Assembly (NCBI GenBank): GCA_963765725.1 | Contig: CAVXXI010000001.1 | Location: 248,001-312,000 of the forward strand | Length of the DNA: 64,000 nucleotides | Reading direction: 5' to 3' | From: DASQEH01 sp963765725 | GTDB lineage: Bacteria; Actinomycetota; Actinomycetes; Propionibacteriales; Nocardioidaceae | Part shown: positions 25,453 through 33,610 of the stretch, in pieces | How positions within the stretch are numbered: the first letter of the stretch is position 1 | How the letters are laid out: each line of letters starts with the position of its first letter | Notes under the pieces: model-generated | Databases searched by the model: none | Seen by the model: the letters and a program-made list of their open reading frames with translations, nothing else | Told to the model about the DNA's origin: nothing | Program-made: the position numbers and the translations under genes

Positions 25453-25716
25453 ATGGCAGTAGACAGCAGTCTCGACTCGGCGATCAAGACGGCCGGCGCG
25501 TTCGTCGGCGGTGGCCTCGCGCTCGGCGGCGGCGCCATCGGTGCGGCCATCGGTGACGGCCTCGCCGGTAGCTCGACGATCCAGGGCGTCGCACGCCAGC
25601 CCGAGGCCCAGGGCAGGCTGATGACGTTGTTCTTCCTGACCGTCGGTCTGGTAGAGGCGATGTACTTCATCAACCTCGCCTTCATGGCCCTGTTCGTCTT
25701 CGTGCTCGGCAAGTAA
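25453..25716 (+). CDS. atpE: ATP synthase Fo subunit c
   Basis: An 87-residue helical hairpin that oligomerises into the rotor ring. Helix 1 has the glycine-rich packing motif GGGLALGGGAIGAAIGDG, the polar loop has ARQPEAQG, and the proton-carrying Glu68 is in VGLVEAMYF. The ion-binding surroundings fit proton rather than sodium coupling. Good GGGAGAG ribosome-binding site before the ATG. Confidence 0.96.
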   Translation: MAVDSSLDSAIKTAGAFVGGGLALGGGAIGAAIGDGLAGSSTIQGVARQPEAQGRLMTLFFLTVGLVEAMYFINLAFMALFVFVLGK

Positions 25717-25744
25717 CCCTTTACGTGAAGGGATCGGTGAACTG

Positions 25745-26275
25745 ATGCGTACGACGAACCTCGCGAGCAACTTCCTCGTCCCCAACGGAACGTTCTTCGT
25801 CGAGCTGATCACCTTCATCGTGATCCTGGGCGTGCTCGCGAAGTGGGTGGTGCCGCGGATCAACGCCGCGATGGCCCAGCGCCAGGAGGCGATCACTCGC
25901 GAGTTCACCCAGCTCGAGGAGGCCCGCGCCAACGCGGAGGCGACCGAGAAGGAGTACCGGGACCAGCTCGCCGAGGCGCGGCACGAGGCCGCCCAGCTAC
26001 GGGAGAAGGCGCGCGAGGAGGGTGCGGCGATCATCGCCGAGATGCGCGAGAAAGCCCAGGCGGAGTCGGCGCGGATCCTCAAGAACGCCCAGTCGCAGCT
26101 CGAGGCCGAGAAGCAGCAGGTGATCGCCCAGCTCCGTACCGAGGTCGGCGCCATGGCGACCGGCCTGGCCGGCCGGATCGTCGGGGAGTCGCTCGAGGAC
26201 GAGGCGCGTCAGCGCCGGACCGTCGAGCGCTTCATCGCCGAGCTCGAGAGCTCGGCCTCGGCGGCGACCAGCTGA
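25745..26275 (+). CDS. atpF: ATP synthase Fo subunit b
   Basis: A 176-residue peripheral-stalk subunit. One membrane helix (about 16-38) is followed by a long charged coiled coil (about 45-160) rich in Glu, Ala, Arg and Gln. It runs into atpH with a 1-bp overlap (TGATG). Confidence 0.94.
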   Translation: MRTTNLASNFLVPNGTFFVELITFIVILGVLAKWVVPRINAAMAQRQEAITREFTQLEEARANAEATEKEYRDQLAEARHEAAQLREKAREEGAAIIAEMREKAQAESARILKNAQSQLEAEKQQVIAQLRTEVGAMATGLAGRIVGESLEDEARQRRTVERFIAELESSASAATS

Positions 26276-27081
26276 TGCGCGGGATATCGGCCGAAGGGCT
26301 CGCCGACTCGGAGGCGAAGGTCGAGGAGCTGGCCTCCGCCGGCGACGCGGCCCGCCTCGGCTCGGAGCTGTTCGCCGTGGCCGACCTGCTCGGCCGGGAG
26401 GCCGCGCTGCGCCGGGCCCTGACCGACCCGTCGACGAGCGGCAAAGCGAAGAGCTCGCTCGCGTCCGCCGTGTTCGAGGGCAAGCTCAGCGAGGAGACCA
26501 TCCAGGTGGTCGCTACGGCCGCGGGAGCCCGCTGGTCGTCGGCGAGCGACTTCGTCGACGCGATCGAGCAGCTCGCCGCCATGGCCTTCGTCATCGAGTC
26601 CGAGAGCGCTGGTGAGCTGAGCGAGCTCGAGGACGAGCTGTTCCGGTTCGGCCGCGTGATCTTGAGCGACGCCCGCCTCCGCGACGCGATCACCAACCGC
26701 CAGGTGCCGGCCCAGCACCGTCAGGCGCTGGTCCGCTCGCTGCTCGAGGGCAAGGCGTCGGAGCCGGCGGTCGCCCTCGCGGTGCATGCGGTCGCATCGA
26801 GACACCGATCCGTCGAGGTGGCCCTCGAGGAGTACGAGCGGGTGGCCGCCGAGCGCCAGCAGCGCCTGGTCGCGGTCATCCGTACCGCTGTCGAGCTCAC
26901 CGAGGACCAGCGCGACCGGCTGGCAGCGGCCCTGGCCAAGCAGTACGGCAGCAAGATCCAGCTCAACGTCGTCGTGGATCCCGAGGTGCTGGGCGGGGTT
27001 AGGGTCGAGTTGGGCGACGACGTCATCGACGGCACCGTCTCGGCCCGCCTCGACGAGGCGGCACGGCGGCTCGCCGGATAG
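26275..27081 (+). CDS. atpH: ATP synthase F1 subunit delta
   Basis: A 268-residue subunit that joins the peripheral stalk to F1. The C-terminal domain has the family pattern VDPEVLGGVRVELGDDVIDGTVSARLDEA. The N-terminal helical domain is complete. At 268 residues it is longer than E. coli delta (177), as in other actinobacteria. ATG at 26275; an upstream open extension is a shadow of atpF. Confidence 0.93.
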   Translation: MRGISAEGLADSEAKVEELASAGDAARLGSELFAVADLLGREAALRRALTDPSTSGKAKSSLASAVFEGKLSEETIQVVATAAGARWSSASDFVDAIEQLAAMAFVIESESAGELSELEDELFRFGRVILSDARLRDAITNRQVPAQHRQALVRSLLEGKASEPAVALAVHAVASRHRSVEVALEEYERVAAERQQRLVAVIRTAVELTEDQRDRLAAALAKQYGSKIQLNVVVDPEVLGGVRVELGDDVIDGTVSARLDEAARRLAG

Positions 27082-27161
27082 AGCAAAGACCGGCACCACG
27101 GCAGTACTGACGACGCGACGTCGTCTCACCACCGAAACGAAGAGAGCAGGTACGAAGCATC

Positions 27162-28802
27162 ATGGCGGAGCTCACGATCAGTCCCGACGAGATCCGGGAC
27201 GCGCTGCAGCGGTTCGTCTCCGACTACCAGCCGGAGACCGCGGCCCGCGAAGAGGTCGGCACGGTGGCGGAGGCCGGAGACGGCATCGCCCGGGTCGAGG
27301 GCCTGCCGTCGGCGATGGCCAACGAGCTGCTGGAGTTCGAGGACGGCACCCTCGGGATCGCGCTGAACCTCGACACCCGGGAGATCGGTGTCGTCGTGCT
27401 GGGCGACTTCTCGGGCATCGACCAGGGGCAGACCGTGCGCCGCACCGGCGAGATCCTCTCGGTGCCCGTCGGCGACGCCTACCTCGGCCGGGTCGTCGAC
27501 CCGCTCGGCAACCCGATCGACGGGCTCGGCGAGCTCGAGACCGACGAGCGGCGTGCGCTGGAGCTGCAGGCGGCGTCGGTGGTGCAGCGGCAGGGCGTGA
27601 AGGAGCCGATGCAGACCGGCATCAAGGCCATCGACGCGCTCACACCGATCGGCCGCGGTCAGCGCCAGCTCATCATCGGTGACCGGCAGACCGGCAAGAC
27701 CGCCATCGCCATCGACGCGATCATGAACCAGAAGGCGAACTGGGACTCGGGCGACCCGGACAAGCAGCTGCGCTGCATCTACGTCGCCATCGGACAGAAG
27801 GGCTCGACGATCGCGTCCGTCCGGGCCGCCCTGGAGGAGGCCGGCTGCCTGGAGTACACGACGATCGTGGCCGCGCCCGCCTCGGACGCCGCCGGGTTCA
27901 AGTACCTCGCCCCGTACACCGGCTCGGCCATCGGCCAGCACTGGATGTACGACGGCAAGCACGTGCTCATCATCTTCGACGACCTCACGAAGCAGGCCGA
28001 GGCCTACCGCGCCGTCTCGCTGCTGCTGCGCCGCCCACCGGGCCGCGAGGCGTACCCGGGCGACGTCTTCTACCTGCACAGCAGACTGCTGGAGCGCTGC
28101 GCGAAGCTCTCCGACGAGCTGGGTGCCGGCTCGATGACCGGCCTGCCGCTGGTGGAGACCAAGGCCAACGACGTGTCGGCGTACATCCCGACCAACGTCA
28201 TCTCGATCACCGACGGTCAGATCTTCCTCCAGTCCGACCTCTTCAACGCCAACCAGCGGCCCGCGATCGACGTCGGTGTCTCGGTGTCACGCGTGGGCGG
28301 CGCCGCGATGGTGAAGGCGATGCGCAAGGTCACCGGCTCGCTCAAGGTCGACCTGGCCCAGTACCGGGCGATGGAGGCCTTCGCGATGTTCGCCTCAGAC
28401 CTCGACGCCGCCTCCCGCAACCAGCTCGACCGCGGCAGCAGGCTGATGGAGCTCCTCAAGCAGCGCCAGTACTCGCCGTACCCGGTCGAAGAGCAGACGG
28501 TGTCCATCTGGGCGGGAACGACGGGCAAGCTCGACATCGTGCCGGTCAACGACGTGCTGCGCTTCGAGCGCGAGTTCCTCGACTACCTGCACCGCGAGCA
28601 CGGCGGCGTCCTCGACTCCATCCGCGAGTCCGGCGACTTCACCGACGACACCGAGACGGCCCTCGACGACGCGTACAAGGCGTTCCTCGGCCAGTTCGAG
28701 ACCAGTGAGGGCGAGTCCCTGCACGCCGGGCACGAGGAGTTCGACGCGATGGACAAGGACGACGTCGAGCAGGAGCAGATCGTCAAGCAGAAGCGAGGCT
28801 GA
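27162..28802 (+). CDS. atpA: ATP synthase F1 subunit alpha
   Basis: A 546-residue non-catalytic nucleotide-binding subunit. Walker A is GDRQTGKT (about 173-180) and the arginine-finger region contains SVSRVGGAAMVKAMRKV. The C-terminal extension of about 35 residues beyond the E. coli protein is normal for actinobacteria and in mycobacteria restrains ATP hydrolysis. ATG at 27162. Confidence 0.97.
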   Translation: MAELTISPDEIRDALQRFVSDYQPETAAREEVGTVAEAGDGIARVEGLPSAMANELLEFEDGTLGIALNLDTREIGVVVLGDFSGIDQGQTVRRTGEILSVPVGDAYLGRVVDPLGNPIDGLGELETDERRALELQAASVVQRQGVKEPMQTGIKAIDALTPIGRGQRQLIIGDRQTGKTAIAIDAIMNQKANWDSGDPDKQLRCIYVAIGQKGSTIASVRAALEEAGCLEYTTIVAAPASDAAGFKYLAPYTGSAIGQHWMYDGKHVLIIFDDLTKQAEAYRAVSLLLRRPPGREAYPGDVFYLHSRLLERCAKLSDELGAGSMTGLPLVETKANDVSAYIPTNVISITDGQIFLQSDLFNANQRPAIDVGVSVSRVGGAAMVKAMRKVTGSLKVDLAQYRAMEAFAMFASDLDAASRNQLDRGSRLMELLKQRQYSPYPVEEQTVSIWAGTTGKLDIVPVNDVLRFEREFLDYLHREHGGVLDSIRESGDFTDDTETALDDAYKAFLGQFETSEGESLHAGHEEFDAMDKDDVEQEQIVKQKRG

Positions 28803-28804
28803 CG

Positions 28805-29713
28805 ATGGCTGCGACGCTGCGCCAGCTGCGCGCCCGGATCAAGTCGGTCCAGGCCACGCAGAAGATCACGCGCGCCTTCGAGCTGATCGCTGCGTCGCGG
28901 GTGGTCAAGGCGCAGCAGCGGGCCTCGGCGGCGGCGCCGTACGCACGCGAGTTGACCCGTGCGGTCTCCGCCGTCGCGACGTTCAGCAACGTCGACCACC
29001 CGCTGACTACCGAGCCCGAGGACCCCAAGCGGGCCGCCGTCCTCGTCGTCACCAGCGACCGGGGTCTCGCCGGGGCGTACTCGTCGGCGGTGCTTCGCGA
29101 CGCGGAGCGGCTCCGCGAGCAGCTGCGCTCGGAGGGCAAGGAGGTCGCCCTGTACATCAGCGGCCGCAAGGGCGTCGCCTACTACACCTTCCGGCAGCGC
29201 CCGATCGTGGAGCAGTGGAGCGGCTTCTCCGACACGCCGACCTACGAGGCGGCGCGGGAGATCGCCGACACCCTGATCGCCGCGTTCGTCGAGGACGAGG
29301 GCGAGACGGCGGTCGAGGAGGTGCACGTCGTCTACACGCGGTTCAAGTCGATGCTGGTACAGGAGCCGACGACCGTGCGCCTGCTGCCGCTCGAGGTCGT
29401 CGAGAGCGACGAGCGCTCCGAGGGCGAGCTGCTGCCGCTGTACGACTTCGAGCCCTCGCCCGAGGACGTGCTCGACGCGCTGCTGCCAAGGTACGTCCAG
29501 AGCCGCATCTTCTACTGCCTGCTGCAGGCGGCAGCCTCGGAGCTCGCCTCTCGGCAGCGCGCCATGAAGTCGGCGACGGACAACGCCGACGAGCTCATCG
29601 TGAAGTACACCCGAAACGCCAACCAGGCCCGCCAGGCCGGTATCACCCAAGAGATCAGCGAAATTGTCGGCGGCGTCAACGCGCTCGCCGACGCGAACGC
29701 CGGAAGTGAGTGA
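28805..29713 (+). CDS. atpG: ATP synthase F1 subunit gamma
   Basis: A 302-residue central-shaft subunit. The N-terminal helix has RQLRARIKSVQATQKITRAFELIAASR, and the C-terminal helix has RQRAMKSATDNADELI. An internal stretch (about 195-215, VESDERSEGELLPLYDFE) corresponds to the loop seen in actinobacterial gamma subunits. The gene begins 2 bp after atpA and ends 4 bp before atpD. Confidence 0.96.
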   Translation: MAATLRQLRARIKSVQATQKITRAFELIAASRVVKAQQRASAAAPYARELTRAVSAVATFSNVDHPLTTEPEDPKRAAVLVVTSDRGLAGAYSSAVLRDAERLREQLRSEGKEVALYISGRKGVAYYTFRQRPIVEQWSGFSDTPTYEAAREIADTLIAAFVEDEGETAVEEVHVVYTRFKSMLVQEPTTVRLLPLEVVESDERSEGELLPLYDFEPSPEDVLDALLPRYVQSRIFYCLLQAAASELASRQRAMKSATDNADELIVKYTRNANQARQAGITQEISEIVGGVNALADANAGSE

Positions 29714-29717
29714 CGAC

Positions 29718-31190
29718 ATGAGCACCGTAGTCAGCGACGACACCGAGAGCACCACCGACGACGACAAGGGCGAGGCCGCCGTAGGCAGGATCGCCCGGGT
29801 GACCGGCCCCGTCGTCGACGTCGAGTTCTCCAGCGACAACATGCCGGACATGTACAACGCGCTGCACGTCGACGTGACGCTCGCCGGCCAGACCCGCACG
29901 TTGACCCTCGAGGTGGCGCTCCACATCGGGGATGGCATGGTCCGGGCGATCTCGATGCAGTCCACCGACGGGCTGGTGCGAGGCGCCGTGGTGACCGACA
30001 CCGGCGGTGCCATCAGCGTGCCGGTCGGCGACGTGACCAAGGGACACGTCTTCAACACCATCGGGGAGTGCCTCAACCTCAAGGAGGGCGAGGAGCTCGA
30101 CGTCAAGGAGCGGTGGGAGATCCACCGCAGGTCGCCAGCGTTCGACTCCCTCGAGCCGAAGACCGAGATGTTCCACACCGGGATCAAGGTCATCGACCTG
30201 CTGACGCCCTACGTCCAGGGCGGCAAGATCGGCCTGTTCGGCGGTGCCGGTGTCGGCAAGACCGTGCTGATCCAGGAGATGATCGCCCGGGTCGCGCGCG
30301 ACCACGACGGCGTCTCGGTGTTCGCGGGCGTCGGGGAGCGCACCCGCGAGGGCAACGACCTGATCCAGGAGATGACCGAGACCGACGTCATCGGCCAGAC
30401 CGCCCTCGTCTTCGGGCAGATGGACGAGCCTCCGGGCACCCGGCTGCGGGTCGCCTTGTCGGCGCTGACCATGGCGGAGTACTTCCGCGACGTGCAGAAC
30501 CAGGACGTGCTGCTGTTCATCGACAACATCTTCCGGTTCACCCAGGCGGGCTCCGAGGTCTCGACGCTGCTCGGCCGGATGCCGAGCGCGGTCGGGTACC
30601 AGCCCAACCTCGCCGACGAGATGGGCGTGCTCCAGGAGCGGATCACCTCCACCCGCGGCCACTCCATCACGTCGATGCAGGCGATCTACGTGCCGGCCGA
30701 CGACTACACCGACCCGGCACCGGCGACGACGTTCGCGCACCTCGACGCGACGACGGAGCTCGCTCGCGAGATCGCCTCGCTCGGTATCTACCCCGCCGTC
30801 GACCCGTTGACGTCCACCTCAAGGATCCTCGACCCGCGCTACATCGGCGACGACCACTACAACACGGCCGTGCGGGTGAAGCAGATCCTGCAGCGCAACA
30901 AGGAGCTCCAGGACATCATCGCCATCCTCGGGGTCGAGGAGCTGTCCGAGGAGGACAAGGTCGTCGTCGCACGGGCGCGGCGGATCCAGCGGTTCTTGTC
31001 GCAGAACACCTACGTGGCCAAGCAGTTCACCGGCCTGGAGGGGTCGACGGTGCCGCTCGACGAGAACATCGAGGCGTTCACGAAGATCTGCGACGGCGAC
31101 TACGACCACGTCGCCGAGCAGGCCTTCTTCATGTGCGGTGGTCTCGAGGACGTCGACCGCAAGTGGGCCGAGATCCAGAAGGACTTCTGA
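29718..31190 (+). CDS. atpD: ATP synthase F1 subunit beta
   Basis: A 490-residue catalytic subunit. Walker A is GGAGVGKT (about 175-182), Walker B is VLLFIDNIFRF and the catalytic Glu lies in GVGERTREGNDL. The ATG at 29718 gives a 20-residue acidic leader before GRIARVTGPVVDVEF; an earlier in-frame start overlaps atpG and is unlikely. Its stop overlaps atpC by 1 bp. Confidence 0.97.
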   Translation: MSTVVSDDTESTTDDDKGEAAVGRIARVTGPVVDVEFSSDNMPDMYNALHVDVTLAGQTRTLTLEVALHIGDGMVRAISMQSTDGLVRGAVVTDTGGAISVPVGDVTKGHVFNTIGECLNLKEGEELDVKERWEIHRRSPAFDSLEPKTEMFHTGIKVIDLLTPYVQGGKIGLFGGAGVGKTVLIQEMIARVARDHDGVSVFAGVGERTREGNDLIQEMTETDVIGQTALVFGQMDEPPGTRLRVALSALTMAEYFRDVQNQDVLLFIDNIFRFTQAGSEVSTLLGRMPSAVGYQPNLADEMGVLQERITSTRGHSITSMQAIYVPADDYTDPAPATTFAHLDATTELAREIASLGIYPAVDPLTSTSRILDPRYIGDDHYNTAVRVKQILQRNKELQDIIAILGVEELSEEDKVVVARARRIQRFLSQNTYVAKQFTGLEGSTVPLDENIEAFTKICDGDYDHVAEQAFFMCGGLEDVDRKWAEIQKDF

Positions 31191-31585
31191 TGGCGGACTC
31201 GGGCCTGCAGCTCGAGCTGGTCGCCGCCGACCGGCTCGTCTGGTCGGGTCAGGTGAGCATGGTGATCACCCGTACGACCGAGGGTGAGCTCGGCATCCTG
31301 GCCAACCACGCCCCCCTGATGGCGGTACTCGTCGGCACGACGGTCGAGGCGCGTACCACCGACGGCGAGCGCTGGGTGGCGGCGATCGACGGCGGCTTCT
31401 TGTCGGTAGCGAACAACCGGGTGTCCATCTTGTCCGCGGAAGCGCAGCTGTCGGGTGAGATCGACGTCGAGGCCGCCCGGCGCGACCTGGAGGAGGCACG
31501 GACGGCGACAGACGACGACGGCGTCGACGAAGCTGCGGTGCAACACGCCGAGGCCCGCATCCAGGCGGTCGAGAAAGCCTCGTAG
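31190..31585 (+). CDS. atpC: ATP synthase F1 subunit epsilon
   Basis: A 131-residue subunit with the N-terminal beta-sandwich (VITRTTEGELGILANHAPLM) and a C-terminal helical hairpin (ARRDLEEARTATDDDG and onwards). It couples the shaft to the c-ring and can inhibit the enzyme. Last gene of the operon. Confidence 0.95.
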   Translation: MADSGLQLELVAADRLVWSGQVSMVITRTTEGELGILANHAPLMAVLVGTTVEARTTDGERWVAAIDGGFLSVANNRVSILSAEAQLSGEIDVEAARRDLEEARTATDDDGVDEAAVQHAEARIQAVEKAS

Positions 31586-31593
31586 TCTGGACG

Positions 31594-31629
31594 GACGCCG
31601 GGTGTGAGCGGGTGCTCGTACTCGGCGTC
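31594..31629 (+). terminator. Terminator-like hairpin after atpC
   Basis: GACGCCG (31594-31600) pairs with CGGCGTC (31623-31629), with an inner GAGC/GCTC stem. It starts 9 bp after the atpC stop. Some transcription may pass into the DUF2550 gene, 45 bp further on. Confidence 0.6.
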
Positions 31630-31673
31630 TCTCATCCCGACCGAAGGTCGCAGCCGCGAGAGGAGGGCCGCCG

Positions 31674-32135
31674 ATGGCATGGTGGAGCGCCCTCCTGGAC
31701 AGCTTCGGGTCGATTCTCGGCTTCGTCGTCGTCGTGTTCGGCTCCCTGTTCGTGCGACGGCGCTGGCTGAGCCGTCGCGGCGGCACCTTCGAGTGCAGTG
31801 TCCGGATCGCCCGACCGGGACGCCCTGCGTCCGCGAGGTCGCCCCGCGGATGGATGATCGGGCTCGGTCGCTACGCGGGTGACAACCTGGAGTGGTTCCG
31901 GACGTTCTCGTTCTCCCCGCGCCCGCGGCACGTCTTCAGCCGCTCCATGCACATCCTCGCCCGGCGCACACCGTCGGGCGCCGAGGCCTTCTCGCTGTAC
32001 GCCGGTCACGTCATCACCGAGGTCGCCTTCGACGGCGACGACCGCGTCGAGCTGGCGATGAGCGAGCGGGCGCTTACCGGCTTCCTGGCCTGGACCGAGG
32101 CCGCACCACCCGGAAACGACCGACTCCTCACCTGA
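31674..32135 (+). CDS. DUF2550 family membrane-anchored protein
   Basis: A 153-residue protein with one N-terminal membrane helix (about 10-28), an RRRWLSRRGG positive border, then a soluble domain with GRYAGDNLEWFRTFSFSPRPRHVF. Position directly after atpC and this pattern are typical of actinobacterial DUF2550 proteins. Very good ribosome-binding site (GAGAGGAGGG). Function is unknown. Confidence 0.85.
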   Translation: MAWWSALLDSFGSILGFVVVVFGSLFVRRRWLSRRGGTFECSVRIARPGRPASARSPRGWMIGLGRYAGDNLEWFRTFSFSPRPRHVFSRSMHILARRTPSGAEAFSLYAGHVITEVAFDGDDRVELAMSERALTGFLAWTEAAPPGNDRLLT

Positions 32136-32143
32136 GAGGCACC

Positions 32144-32485
32144 ATGCCGGACACTCCCGCCGAGACCCAGCGGCAGCACGTCGTGCTGTTCAGCTTCCCC
32201 GAGCCGCTGAGCAGCGCCGACGAGGAATGGCTGCGGTCGAGGATCGCCGCCTGGCCGAGAACCATCGGCACCATGACCGAGTGCCGGCTGGGTCGCGACC
32301 TCACCGGGGCGCGCACCCGGGGCTACTCGCACCTGTTGCACACGGTCTTCCCCGACGCGGCCACGCTCGAGGCGTACATCGCGCACCCGGCCCACGTGGA
32401 GGTGGTCGAGTTCCTCGACGCGAAGCGCTGCACCCGGCTCGCGTTCGACTTCGTCATCGACGCCGGCACGGACTTCTCGTCCTGA
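32144..32485 (+). CDS. Dabb-like (stress-responsive alpha/beta barrel) protein
   Basis: A 113-residue small protein with RQHVVLFSFPEPLSSADEEW near the start, a central GRDLTGARTRGYSHLLHTVFPDAATLEAYIAHPAHVEVVEF, and a terminal strand RLAFDFVID. That is the dimeric ferredoxin-fold pattern of Dabb proteins. ATG at 32144 is 9 bp after the DUF2550 stop. No function can be assigned. Confidence 0.75.
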   Translation: MPDTPAETQRQHVVLFSFPEPLSSADEEWLRSRIAAWPRTIGTMTECRLGRDLTGARTRGYSHLLHTVFPDAATLEAYIAHPAHVEVVEFLDAKRCTRLAFDFVIDAGTDFSS

Positions 32486-32525
32486 CGGTGACGGCAACGC
32501 CCGGAGCCGACCGTAGAGTGATGCG

Positions 32526-33107
32526 ATGGTCAACCTGACGCGCATCTACACCCGTACCGGCGACGCCGGCACCACCCGGCTCGGCGACATGAGCGAGGTG
32601 GCCAAGACCGACCTCCGGCTGGCCGCCTACGCTGAGGTCGACGAGGCGAACTCGCACATCGGCTACGCCCTCGCCGTCGGCGGGCTCGACGCCGACGTGG
32701 TCGACGTCCTCGTCCAGGTCCAGAACGACCTGTTCGACGTGGGGGCCGACTTCGCCACGCCCGTCGTCGAGGCGCCGGCTTTTCCCCCGCTGCGGGTCGA
32801 GCCCGACTACGTCACCCGGCTCGAGGGCTGGTGCGACCTGTACAACGAGCCGTTGCAGGCCCTGCGGTCGTTCATCCTGCCCGGTGGCACTCCCGGCGCC
32901 GCACTTCTGCATGTTGTCCGGACCGTCGTACGCCGGGCCGAACGGGCCGGATGGGCGGCGTACGAGGTGCACGCCGAGACCATGAACGTTCGGGCGATCA
33001 CCTACCTCAACCGGCTCAGCGACCTGCTGTTCATCCTCGCCCGCCATGCCAACCGCGAGGGCGGCGACGTGCTCTGGCGTCCAGGTGGCGAGCACAGCCG
33101 CAGCTGA
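32526..33107 (+). CDS. Cob(I)yrinic acid a,c-diamide adenosyltransferase, PduO type
   Basis: A 193-residue ATP:cob(I)alamin adenosyltransferase. The ATP site is in IYTRTGDAGTTRLGD (6-20), then AYAEVDEANSHIGYA, and the cobalamin-facing region has NRLSDLLFILARHANRE. It makes adenosylcobalamin, the cofactor needed by acyl-CoA mutases such as the one encoded at 49.2 kb. Related genes for the same metabolism lie 10-18 kb away in this window. Confidence 0.93.
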   Translation: MVNLTRIYTRTGDAGTTRLGDMSEVAKTDLRLAAYAEVDEANSHIGYALAVGGLDADVVDVLVQVQNDLFDVGADFATPVVEAPAFPPLRVEPDYVTRLEGWCDLYNEPLQALRSFILPGGTPGAALLHVVRTVVRRAERAGWAAYEVHAETMNVRAITYLNRLSDLLFILARHANREGGDVLWRPGGEHSRS

Positions 33108-33109
33108 GC

Positions 33110-33128
33110 CGCCGGCTCCCAGCCGGCG
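33110..33128 (+). terminator. Hairpin after the adenosyltransferase gene
   Basis: CGCCGGCT (33110-33117) pairs perfectly with AGCCGGCG (33121-33128) around a 3-nt loop, 3 bp after the stop codon. Confidence 0.6.
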
Positions 33129-33277
33129 TCCCGCCCCGCCGACACGGGCGTTAGCCCGAACAGACGGTGCCGCCGCCGTTACAATTTGGGAAATATGCTG
33201 GACGTCGTCGGGGGAACCGGTAACCCTTGTCCCACGTCGAACGTCATAACAGTGGTGACGTACCCGGGGGAGGGGTC

Positions 33278-33589
33278 ATGGCCGAACGGGCCATCGCAGA
33301 CCAGATCAAGGTGGGCGCTCATCTCGACGTCCGCAACGTGGCACACATCCGCACCGAGCTCAACGCCGCGCTCGACTCCCAACTGGGCGATGTCGTCGTC
33401 GACATGGGTGACGTCGTCATGATCGACGCGGCCGGCCTCGGGATGCTGACGGCCGCACATCTTCGGGCGGAGCGGGCGGGCCGCCACGTGGTCCTCCGTC
33501 ACGTCCCCGACGACGTCCGGCGGGTGTTCGCCGTGACGCACCTCAACCGCGTCTTCCGCATCGACCGGTCGATGGAGGTCTCCGCCTGA
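33278..33589 (+). CDS. STAS domain protein (anti-sigma antagonist-like)
   Basis: A 103-residue single STAS domain. The usual phospho-acceptor motif is D-S-S/T-G; here the loop reads MIDAAGLGML, with Ala in place of Ser. The rest, including AHLRAERAGRHVVLRHVPDDVRRVF, fits the fold. ATG at 33278 is preceded by a GGGGGAGGGG site; a longer frame starts at a TTG upstream. TACAAT at 33180-33185 is a possible -10. A kinase partner is not encoded nearby. It probably cannot be switched off by phosphorylation in the usual way. Confidence 0.85.
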   Translation: MAERAIADQIKVGAHLDVRNVAHIRTELNAALDSQLGDVVVDMGDVVMIDAAGLGMLTAAHLRAERAGRHVVLRHVPDDVRRVFAVTHLNRVFRIDRSMEVSA

Positions 33590-33610
33590 GAGCGTCCTGG
33601 AGGTGGGACG

